Part shown: positions 35,701 to 46,002 of the stretch, one piece after another
How the letters are laid out: each line of letters opens with the position of its first letter
Numbering within the stretch: position 1 is the first letter of the stretch
Source: Dipylidium caninum
Taxonomy: Eukaryota; Platyhelminthes; Cestoda; Cyclophyllidea; Dipylidiidae
Length of the DNA: 64,000 nt
NCBI GenBank assembly: GCA_017562135.1
Contig: QEYB01001152.1
Location: 62,001 to 126,000 of the forward strand
Direction: 5' to 3'
The notes under the pieces: model-generated
Seen by the model: only the letters and a program-made list of their open reading frames with translations
Told to the model about the DNA's origin: nothing
The model's database searches: none
Translations under genes and position numbers: made by a program

Positions 35701-36781
35701 GCTTTTGCGGTGATTAATATAGTTTGCCTTTTTTGTTAGTTATTGCCCCGTTATGTATACTGCAAACAGTGGATTAGCAATTTTTTTTCTATTTGGTACG
35801 CTTCTTTTTCGAAATAAACATTCCATATATCCGTACTCCCATAATACGTGCTTGTGTACTACTTTATTTAGTTCTCGATGCCGCGGTAAACAACGCCTGA
35901 GTCGTCTTAGAGTACCGGTGCTAATTACACGAGTATCTGATTTTCACTACTTGACCGAATACTTGATGGCTGCGAAGTCGTAGGGACTTTCTTTTCAAAC
36001 TTGGATAAAGGAGATACGCATTCACTTGAAGATTGTATTTCCTTAACTTTTTCGAGTTATTATACCATTCTTTTGAACTGAAACACCTTCTCTATATACT
36101 TGAAGGACCTGCCTGTTCTGCGGTCTGACACTTTTCATCATTTCTTAGGCATTGATAGTGGTGTTCGTGATCTGCACCGGTCTGATTGGCTTCTATTCCA
36201 TTCCTTCGGTTCACAAGCACATTTATCCACGAGCCAAAGGGGCCAACATGGCTCTTCTTCTCCTCAACGTTACCTGCATTCTCAGCATTTCCTCCGCTGT
36301 ACCGCTGCATGCAAGCCTCCTGGGCCTAGCCACGCCCTCTTTTCCTCCTTTCTATTATTCTTCATTCAACGAGGGTTTCTGTAGAGCTTCAAACGATCCC
36401 TGCCTCCAGCCCACTGTTGAGTATCAGCTCTTTCCTGGTTCCGGCCAACAAACAGACGACTTTCATTCAGACGAATTTCCTCTCAAACAGTCCTTTCAAG
36501 GCCAAACTCTGCGGCTGGACCGAAGGGATTCTTCTCCGTCGTCTCGGAACCCGACTCACCGAAAAAACCAACACCACGGTATGCCTCTGTCACCGTCATC
36601 TCCGACTCGAGGAATAGCAATAGTACTGCTCTACAATCTCGGTTTCATCTCCGTTTGTTGGTGGCTTTTTCGTCTCCATGCCAGAGACCTTGTCAAAGTA
36701 AAAGAACAATTGGCCTCTGTGTGGGTTGTGTTAGTGAAGTGGTGGCTTGGTTCTCCACCCTCCACCACGTCGTCCCGTTGA
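32703..36781 (+). CDS. LMBR1: LMBR1/LMBR1L-family multi-pass membrane protein
   Basis: LMBR1-family proteins are nine-span membrane proteins. LMBR1L acts as a lipocalin receptor and Wnt regulator, while the role of LMBR1 itself is unclear. Two exons, 32703-33959 and 36149-36781 (phase 0), give 629 residues with a 2.2 kb intron between them. The start matches the family layout: a short soluble N-terminus, then hydrophobic spans. The conserved MLPLSTLANEVLILFP, YYVQWINTGLLH and PFSFFFLSS correspond to LLPFSIISNEILLSFP, YYIQWLNGSLIH and PFAFFFLES in the human protein. Exon 1 ends at KFGFVGASLQ, and exon 2 continues with the span GLIGFYSIPS and later IAIVLLYNLGF. Between them sits a loop of about 100 residues rich in Ser, Pro and His that vertebrate members lack. 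Downstream of the stop no good poly(A) signal was seen. The family is firm; LMBR1 versus LMBR1L cannot be decided. Confidence 0.92.
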
Positions 36782-39004
36782 CATCTCCTATCGCCTCCCT
36801 TTGAGGCCGGTGAAGGTGGTGATGGCAGCGTTTAACCATAGATCATCCCTTCCACCTTATTTTCTTTATGCTTTTCTGGAATCAACAGGCTTATGTTCAC
36901 GCACTGCATCAGCTCAACCCCGCCCTGATTTTTCCCCTAAAACTGCAACACCAATCCTGCATGTGTACTTCCTCGTTTTTAGTCTTAGAATGTCGAAGTT
37001 GAAGACACAAGTTAAGACGGTAGTTAATGGGCTCGCTTTTGTATGCCCTAAGTTTGCATTATGTTTTTTTTCGTGGTCGGTGTGTGATGTATCTGTTACT
37101 ATGCCACATTTCACTAACTTTGGAAACCATCTTCTCTTCCTTTCGATCTATGCCACAGTACAACCAGTCAAGAATAATCTTAAAACATCTTTTAAAATTA
37201 CAGTTTGATTGTTCAGAGCCTTCGCATTATGCCACAATTTTTGATTCTTGGGAGGTGTGCATAACCAACCTCCTGGAGAATCAGTTTCTGGGAACTCGAT
37301 GGGGCTCTTAGGTGTTTTGTTCAATCTCACATTTGGGAGGTGAAGTTGCCAAAAACTAGTCGGATGATAACCTTCGGACATTCATTTTAGACTGCTGCGA
37401 ACCATTGTAGTAAAGATCCCTTGCAACTTTAATCTGATGTCACCACAACCAAAAGGCGGGGAAAGATAACATTAGAGAGGCGAGTGAAATTATTCAACAC
37501 TTAGATGAATTTTCGTGTTTACATGAATGATGCTTTCAGACCCACTGGAAGAAGATAGCCTAAACGTTTTGCAGAAGTTACATGAATGCTGCGCATTGTA
37601 ACCACCTTTTGCTTAAACGGATATGCTTTAACTTATATTAGTGAGTTTCTTCCGTTTTGGCAAAAGGCCACTCGTTGTTTAATTTAGTTTTTCCGTGAAG
37701 GAGCACAGTGTAGCCTGTTCTGCACATGTCCTCCCGCCAGACAGTAAATTTTGAATAGGACTATGGTATCTTCTTTTGTTACATGCAATTTTTCCAATTC
37801 AATTATTTTGTAGCAGACAAAAGAGGATCATTTTAACAGTTTTACTGTGCGAAATTGTCCTTGGGACCTCTACAATTTGTGTAGTAAAGTTTGTCATCAT
37901 TTGCGTCGTTTTACTTCGGCACTTGATGCAAAGTAGAAAGCAAGGAAGTAGGCGATTCAAAGTGTCGTGTTTTTTTTCCCGCTTTTGCAGATGGAAATAG
38001 GACAGGAGCTAAGTCCTGGGTAACATTGTTTGACTTAGGGAAACTACCGTTGACACACTTTGGTAGTTAGAAATTAATCACCTACTCATCGAGCATTTTT
38101 TCCCCGAGTCAAATAAGTTGACTTTTCTCTGGGAACTGATCGCATTCGGTAAAGCCCTCGTCGCCACAATTCCGAGCTACTCCGGAGGCAGTAGCCGGGC
38201 TATTTAATCGACCAATCAGACCAATCACTTTTGGTTTTCGGAATATTAAGACTGGTTTCCCAAAGCCGACTAAACTTTATCCCACTTCAATGTCTCAGAT
38301 GGCTCGGAGTTGGTTATGCTAAGAACTTCTTGTGCGGTTGCGGTGAGATTTGCAGAAGTGTTCATTTGTCCCTTGCTACTCAAGGTAAGCCTCAGAAGTG
38401 TTTTTGAGCGAAGTTGGCGGCTTGAGCGATGCCGTAGAGGTCTAGACGCGTGCAACCTGGCAATGGCCCCAGGGGAACAGCGATTGTTAGTGGTAAACTT
38501 GAGTAACTAAAACGATGATTTTTATGTTTTTCTTTTCAGTACATTTAAACGGTTATTAAGCACCTGAAATAAACTTTTGTTCCATCAATCGCAGATACGG
38601 CCTATAATTGTCATCCATGAGACAAAAACTAGTGAGTTTTCCTCCGTCTGGTCATTAGCTACCTGAGGCAAAGACCTGTCATTCTATTCCTTCTGCACTC
38701 TTTCAGGGTAAGATGAGAGCTACGTGATGAAGTAGTTAGACAGCGGTTACACAAGAGATCTTCCTTTTGCACCAAGTATCCAGGACTCACTCACACCCCA
38801 AATGGCAGCAAGAAGCATCGCGTAGGAATTGACAGCAAGAAGCATCGCGTAGGAATTGACACTCACTGTAAGATCATTTTCGCTACATAACCTTTATTTA
38901 GCCCGGTGGAGGATTTTTTCAGCAGTGCAGACGGTAGAAACAAGCTCCTCAATCATAGCTTGGCGTGGTCCCGATTTATAGTCCCATCGAGTAGCTCCCT
39001 GCCT
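36782..39004. other. Intergenic region, no gene recognised
   Basis: This 2.2 kb stretch follows LMBR1-like. Open frames on both strands (up to about 150 codons at 36747-37208) look random in composition. Apart from the 27-bp duplication at 38806-38859 I see nothing to annotate. Confidence 0.45.
38806..38859. repeat. Perfect 27-bp tandem duplication
   Basis: Two identical 27-bp copies, 38806-38832 and 38833-38859, directly adjacent in non-coding sequence. Confidence 0.9.
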
Positions 39005-39678
39005 CTACGTAATCCTAGGAGGCACGGCGTTTATGGTGGGGTTTTCCCGTAGTGGAGGAAAGGGCGCATGTTGATCAAAGCTTATCCGCGATAGGTTGCC
39101 CATCTTCGAACTTGGGGGAGCAGTGGAAGAGACGGAGGAGGAGGCAAAGGAGAAGTGGCGTCTTGTCGCGGGGTTCTCGTACCCCCAACAAAGCGGTTCT
39201 AAGTCGTAGCGGGTCTGCTGCTGTTGCGGCTGCCGTAGACTTCCTGTGGTGGGGGTGGGGGCGCTGGTGGTATCCACCACTGGGGGGCTCTGGATCTCCG
39301 GAGTCAAGGGTTTAGGTGGAGAGGGATCACTCATCGAGGCCACCTCTTTCACTGTCTCGTAGATGTTTCGTTGGCTGGACTGTTGCAGGGCGACCATAGT
39401 GAGTTCCATCGAACATCGTTTGGAATTTTGTTCTCGTTCTGTGAGTCACAGAAGGAAGATACAGTTTTCATGCGACTCATCCTGTCGAATGGGCTTAGAC
39501 AACAATTACAAATCCGACAGTGGCTGCCACCTTCATTCTTTAAGATAATCACAATCGCTAAGATGTTTTCGGTTGACAAGGCTGTTATGACACCTAATCG
39601 GAATGCAATTTCTTCCCCCAGTGATATAAGTTGCTTGTGATAAGCGCCGTTATCAATCCTGGCTTTTCCTGAGGTCAT
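39005..39678 (-). CDS. Candidate single-pass membrane protein with Pro/Ser-rich tail, unrecognised
   Basis: I do not recognise this protein. Two exons on the minus strand, 39531-39678 and 39005-39438, join across a 92-nt intron whose phases agree (1 and 1). The acceptor follows TCTTCCTTCTGTGACTCACAG-like pyrimidines, while the donor (G|GTGGCA) is mediocre. The product would be 193 residues: about 27 polar residues, a hydrophobic segment (FRLGVITALSTENILAIVII), then a basic stop-transfer stretch. A long tail follows with tyrosine motifs IYETV and RYDLEPL and the sequence WGYENPATRR, and it ends PPRIT. The tail is rich in Pro, Ser, Thr and Gln. I start at the first ATG; the frame is open for 27 more codons upstream but has no ATG there. 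A G-rich promoter-like tract lies 115-145 nt upstream. It resembles a type III receptor-like protein, but no function can be given. Confidence 0.5.
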
Positions 39679-39793
39679 AAACACACCCGTGAGGGCGAGG
39701 ATTGAGGAGGCAGCATGCACTGAACGGAGCGGCTCGGGATGCTGGTTTAGAGGAAGTCAGTCGAGCCCGGTGCCCGGTAGAACTGTTGCACCA

Positions 39794-39822
39794 ACCCTCC
39801 CCCTTTTCCCCGCCCCTCCCCT
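39794..39822 (-). promoter_or_regulatory. G-quadruplex-forming GC-box tract upstream of the membrane-protein candidate
   Basis: On the minus strand this tract reads as successive G-runs of four, four, four, five and three, separated by one to four bases. It fits the standard G-quadruplex pattern and contains a GGGGCGGGG Sp1-type GC box. It sits just upstream of the minus-strand candidate gene starting at 39678 and is the only such tract I noticed in the region, which suggests a promoter. Confidence 0.5.
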
Positions 39823-39829
39823 TCTCTCA

Positions 39830-42800
39830 CCTCCGGCCGGCTCGTAACGTTGCAGTCTAATTTGGTATAGCCGGTGTTAATTTGTCAGGCCGAAAAAGAG
39901 TAAATTCGAGCTTTCAATACGAGTTCATTTGGAGCTGTAGAGGAGGGACTCTAGTGCCTTGGCGAAAAACCTAAGATAATTTTGGATGATCACCAGTCGT
40001 CTTCCATAAATATCTCAAGCGTCCTGTGGGCAGGATAAATTCCATGGAAATTAAGTCCTACCCCTTTGTGGCTGAAAATAGCCCGAATTTGCATTTTTGA
40101 ACCAAAGCCGTGGGTAATTGTGCTAGAAACGTCCACGGACTACCGGTAAATGGGGGTGAAGCCGCGTAGGCTGGAGGTAAATCAAGCACTTACCCGCAGT
40201 AATGGGTGGCAGGGCTTTGTTGAAGGTGTTGTTTTGAGACTTTCGGCAGTAGAGGGAGAGGGATGCTGCAACAGTTTAGAAAATGTTTGCGGTAAACAGT
40301 CTAGCTAGCTCGGACTCACTGAGATACTCATTGGGATAGTTGAGAAAAGAAAAATAAATTGGGGCTAGGTGGGCACATTTCGTGTCTGGCACTAAACCAT
40401 CTTTACCGAATGCCAAGTCAGTAGCAATCATTATTTTCAGAAGCTCGCGACAGTCCGGCTCTGTCGATGGCTGGAAGATATGATTTTTTCTGCCAAAGCA
40501 CCAGAGCCGAAGGTGGCTTGAGCCGGACAAACTAATAATATGGTGCAAATGTGGGGATTCGCCTTGAATGGGCAGTCGCCACCCAACCTTCCTTACTCGT
40601 CACTGCAGCACTCATTCGCACCGATGGTGTCTTACTCTGAAACGCTTTAGGCCCCAACTCTAACTGCGCCCATCTGACGCAAAAAACAAAGTTTACGAGT
40701 CAGTTATCGAAGTTTACTATGAATTTTTAAGCAGGAATGAGCATTAATTCACCACGCCTTGTTTAGGTAAGGTTGGCCGTAACAAGTGAAGCGAGTTTTT
40801 CGCGAAATCGACCCTACGGCTCATCGCATGCAGTGAATAATGCGCGGCAGTGTCGGCCATTAAAGTCACGGATAATCAAAGGGAGGTAAAGATAATCAAC
40901 GAAACGTTTACACGCCCACATGGACATTCCACGGAAGAGTCGTTCGGGTACTTGGGGGGGACGGATTTGAGCACAAAGTCTGGGTGATCACGTTTCTTAC
41001 TGTTCCTTCCGAAAGCTAGTTCAAAATTGCACTCGCTAATCAGGGATGCGCGAGATTTCTCCGTGCCCGGCTATTAAGTCTATTGTTTTTAAAGTCTTCA
41101 TTGTTAGTTGCAAAGGCTTTTACGGAGTCGTAAACCTGCTGGCGGTATTTTAAATTACCCTACTCACGATGGGAAGCGTCTCACGACTACAATGAGAGCC
41201 AAAGACTCATGGAAACAAACACCGGAGCTGCTTTGAGCCTTTGAACGCAGCTGAATCACGTCCGACGCCAGCTGGAGTGACCAGCGGTCCGCTAACGGTG
41301 CTGCCGACCCACGCGGCTGACATGGTCGAGTGTCAGCATTTACACAGTCGTTTCTGGCACACTGTTTTGGAATATGTTCGTGAACCGACAGCTTTTGGGC
41401 TGGAAGTGCAGTCGCATGGACTCAACCTGTCCGAGCAGGTAAACCTTGTAGTCAGACTTTCTCGAGTGCTACTGTACATCGCTCGGAAGTATCAGCTCAG
41501 GCGACACCTGTAACGCGTGGCCATGATACCAGTCAACTCGTGCTCCGCGCCCTCTGGCCGTTGTCTGTGCCGGAGTGATCTTCCGCTATCGCGTAGACTT
41601 ATGATACGTGTAATGAAATTCCCCTTCATTGAGGCACCTCAGTCGAATCTTGTGCATCAGGAGACAGCGTTGCTGCCATTGGTTCTGCCCTAAACTCCAC
41701 GATATTGTGAGAATTACACGTTTAGGCGCTCTACTTCCTGGAGAACCGGTAAATCCTCCAAGAAACGGCTTTTTGATCGTGCAAGTCCACCCCATCTTCG
41801 GTGAACCGCCCTCAACACCAGGGGAAGCTGTGGTGTGGCAAATTGCTACCACATGGGACAATGGGTGACGCTTTAAGGACTCTACATCGTTGTTCTGAGG
41901 AAGGGCGGATGAGTCGTCCAAGGCCAGAATTTATAAGTGAGGGAGCGGACCAATTCGTTTCTTAATTTATTACACGAGGAAATGGAACCACGAGAGCCAC
42001 TAACTCGACTAACAAGTCTGACTTTAACGGCATCTGCGAAAATGTACAAATTGCATCAAGGCATTTTGCTGTTATTCCACCCTGGTTGGTGGAAATGACA
42101 GTGAAAAAATCGTTCTTTCACGGGAATTTGTGTTTACCTAGGGAACATGATTGGATGGGAAACGCATTCTCAACGAAGTTCCGAGATCTCAGCGCAATTG
42201 AAGCGAAAGCAACTGTGCAGAACGCCATCGTGCGGAAACTGTCTACCATATCTCCGTTAACACGAGAAAATCCCACAGAACCTCTTTCCGTCACGCATCC
42301 GGTACCTTCCCGTCCATGTGAAAGCCCGCTTGTGGAATGCCTCACAGACGTTCTTCTCGGCTAACCGCAAAGCACTAGCAAGACTCTCGCCCTCGGGCTT
42401 GACCATTTGATAGCGTTGTCAAATGCAGGTTTTCATAACAAAGCGCGGGACTTTTTTGTCTAGCTAGCGCCCACCAAATTTTGCACAAATTGCTTAAACC
42501 CTGCGCCACAGAGCCCCAAAGGCGTACGACGCGGTGCATGAGACTGGGCACAGGCGCATTTAATGACTGAAGGTGTGATTCTCTGAGGCCACATTATGCC
42601 GCAGTATTTGTGCCATTTGGTGTGACAGGTAGAGGGCGAGACTGCATCCACGGCGAGAGGTCGAGCACATTCTCAGCGATCGCGGGGTTCGGTATGTTTT
42701 AGCACCGCATAGTGGGGCATTTTACGTCAAGTGAGGCGCAGAATGCTTCGCCTCACTTGACGTACAAGACATTCCACATCAGCCCATCGCAGCAACCCAG

Positions 42801-45800
42801 CGGTGAGAATCTGCGCTATAGCAGCCGCATAGATTATGCACCTGTTGATGCCATCGGGCGCGTTCAAGACAAATCCAAAGTTCCTTAGTTAAATGTGCCA
42901 CCGGGACGAAGAAGTAGATAGTCTCCTTTTACAGTAAAAAGGAGTTCGAGGCTCCTGTGGGTTTTAAGGCCGTGTAGACCAACGAAAGTACGTAGCTTCC
43001 CGCGATATCGCGTAGACTACGACGATCTTAGGTGAGACAACTTGGTGGTGGGGAGGAGCAAAGGTCGGGCCATCAACCGCGACATGGCTGGTCCGGAGGG
43101 CCGCAGCCGCCTCGAACGCGATTGTGGCCTCGAGTGAGTGGTCAGCGCACACTGCTCGGCGTCTCGACGCGCGTTGGGTGCGCATGGCCAGAAGCAGCCA
43201 AACACCAGACCCGCCAGAGATTAGGTTCCCAGTGCGGCTGCCCACTTTAAAAGATTAGCCTCTGTGAGCGCATCTCCCGCCTTCCCCCGTCGTAGAGGTT
43301 ACCAAAGCGTAGAAGCTGGAAGAAACGTGACGCCAGTCAAGCGTCATTCGTGTAAAAAGGCGGGTTACTTTAGTCCAGCATGAGAACTCCTTCCTGGGCA
43401 AGTTGTTAACTCAATGCTCGTCTCAGTAACTCCTTTTTGTGGTTCCGGTTCACCCATTCGTTCTTCCCAAACCGGAGTTCTCATGTGGAGGGAGAGTGGA
43501 GCCCAGGGGAGGACGGCAGGTTCGTGTTGGATGCCACTCCTACTTTTTTACGTTCAGACAGGTCCACCAGGGCCTTTAGTCCAAGTCAACTTCGAGCTGT
43601 GGAGTATGGAACCACCTGCACCGCGACGCCTCAGGGATGACCGCCACGGGTAAATGGGATGGCGTTGATGGGACTTAGGATCACACAGAGCGCACAGATG
43701 AACAGTAGAGCAGCTGTCGAGTTCAGGCGCGCTTATTCTATTTGTATAAGTTGAAAGCTGTGGCAGCGCCTCACAGCTGCCTAGCGTCGGTACAGCCGAC
43801 TTCCCCCCTGGGGAGACCTCGTAAATTAGGGGCAGTGGAAGCCCTTAGTCATACTCTTCTCATTCCTTTCGGCTTGTTGGTTTTTATTAAAAAGCACGGA
43901 ATTGCGTTTGTCGTGGCTAACAAGTGTCTCCCGTTCATTTTGTCTATCATTGAATCACAATTTAATGCCTTACTTCTAAGGAACGGCGAATTTCCTCTAC
44001 ATACAAATAGCAAATGGCCTTTGTAAGGGAAAGCTGAACACATCCACCAGCAGCTAACTAATTCACCTAAGGCGCTTGATTGAGACGAATTAATAACGAG
44101 CCAGCAGAAAGGTGTGGATTATTAATGGGGCTTGCAAAGCAAGCCAAGTGGCCTGATAATTAGGAGCAGAAGCGCAGCATGAAAAATTGATCAGGACGGA
44201 GATTTCCACCCCCTTTCAGGTAAATGATGCTGCTTTATGCCCCTCACCAGACAATGCCTTGCTCCAACACCCCGCGATGCAAATCTCGGAGGTAGTCTCC
44301 CTGGTCGGGGACCCATCTGCTCGGCCACTCAACGACTCCACTGTCGTCCTTTCTGACCGAAGCGGACGGTTACGACGGACACACGCGGTGGCCGAGTTGG
44401 TTACCTCCGGTTTCCTGCGCAGGCGCATCAAGCATCGCCACTTAACCATGATTTTCCCGTCTTTGCATACCTGCTTACTTGGAAACTCGAAATGTGGTTT
44501 TAAAGAGCTCGAGAAAATTTGGACAGTTGAACCAACTGAACTTTGCTGAGCCAACGAGGTATTGCGCATTGCGGCTTGGGGGACAAGATCGCTTCGAACG
44601 CGTCCGGTTTACCCGCCTCTGCCACATTGCACAGGCGCTTCCACCCTTTAACTTCTTTGAGAAATCCCCAGGGATATGAAATACTGATTGTGTGTGAGAA
44701 TAGTGGCGCACACAACCTAGGTATGCTGGAGGGGAGAACGATGTCAGCTGCCCTGATCAAAGCCACTGTCTAGTGCGTCTTTGTCCAGCAAATTAAAAAA
44801 AAGGACAATATGCGTGAAGAGCTTTCACCATTGGGTCCACCCCCAGCACAGTCAATCCGGCACTTGTAAGAAAAATGTGACAATGGTTTTATACCCGCTG
44901 GTCTGTCAGCGAGTTGCTGGGCATTAGCTTAAATCTCTGTCGCCATCCCATGTGGGTAGGTGATTACGCCCAACTTAATCTTCGAGAAAACCGCGGGACG
45001 TAAGTCGTACGCCCTCGTCGCACAGGCGTAAGAGTCAATGCTGTATACGAGCAGGTTTGCCTTTAGACGCGCGGTGGAGCCAACATTCGCCACCGGAGGT
45101 CAGTCCTCCTGTTGAAAACCACGCGAGCTTTGAACTGGGGCCCAAAATTCTCGTGAATCGTTGGTGCGCGAAGAAATTTGTAAACCGACTCGGCACGCAA
45201 CCAAATGCCGTCTCTTGTCACTGGTGGCAGACTGGGGGAGGTAAGCTGCCGCCCAGCGACCCCCCTCCCCGCCATCCAGATTAGTGCGCTGTACACACAG
45301 TGGTGGTTCCACTTGGCTTCGGCCTACGCGGTCTGCTTCGTCACGAATCGCCGGCACTACTTTCACCATGAAGACACCTCGTCTTTCCTCGCCAGAAGTT
45401 CCGACCATTTGCGGTCACCTATCTAATCTGGACGGTCTGCCTCCTTCAACACGCAAAATTACACCTGCATGTATTCCTTATTTTCTGTACATTTAGTCAA
45501 TTCAGCCTACCCTTCTACTCGGCTAGCCCTGGAATTTCAAGTTCGACGATGAGCGAGCGAGTGGCATTGTGACCTCCTTTCGTCAAAGGAGTGACGCGAA
45601 CCTACGATTCGCTCAATCGGCAGACGCAATACGCGTTGTCCACTAACCTTATGCCCGCATGAAAATTAGGCCTTCTGTCGCCCGGAGAAAGCAATTTTGT
45701 CCACGGATTACGACAGGTTTCCGGCTGGCGTGGTATTCGACACACCATGCTCTCAACCGCCAGCAGAATGGTGTAACAGGCGAGCTCCTTCAAGTCTTCT

Positions 45801-46002
45801 TATTGCTAACTCCGACATTGCTTGGAGCAACTTCAACGAAGACCTTTCGAGGGAGTAGCGAAATAGGCAGCGGAGCACACGCTTTTAACCACCAATGATT
45901 AACGGTCCCCCCGTGCTGGGAGCCCACCTTCATTAGGTGTTCTTAGAATTTACTTAGAGAGGTGACAGTCAGATCGGGAGGAAGGCCTACCTCGACGGGG
46001 TA
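39830..46002. other. Long intergenic region, no gene recognised
   Basis: About 6.2 kb between the membrane-protein candidate and the Shaw channel gene. Open frames (for example 41241-41513 +, 42086-42364 +, 44187-44549 + and 44216-44569 -) overlap each other on both strands, begin without ATG in several cases, and resemble no family. The perfect hairpin at 42723-42764 is the only clear structure. Confidence 0.45.
42723..42764. repeat. Perfect 16-bp inverted repeat with 10-nt loop
   Basis: Arms at 42723-42738 and 42749-42764 are exact reverse complements, separated by a 10-nt loop. The arms contain ACGTCA/TGACGT, a CREB/ATF-type half site, plus CACTTGA. No coding frame uses it. Confidence 0.85.

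Noticed and set aside
36747..37208. 153-codon frame overlapping the end of the LMBR1-like gene
   Set aside because: It overlaps the real coding exon in another frame, and the downstream part has random composition with no family resemblance.
40276..40548. 90-codon minus-strand frame upstream of the membrane-protein candidate
   Set aside because: Its only donor (TTCG|GTAAAG) leaves phase 1, while the candidate's possible upstream acceptor needs phase 0, so the exons cannot be joined.
41336..41440. Exon-like frame from an ATG to a CAG|GTAAAC donor
   Set aside because: The donor looks good, but I found no partner exon downstream on the plus strand and no recognisable protein.
44187..44569. Overlapping frames of about 120 codons on both strands
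   Set aside because: Long frames on opposite strands at the same place with no domain in either point to chance absence of stops in GC-rich DNA.
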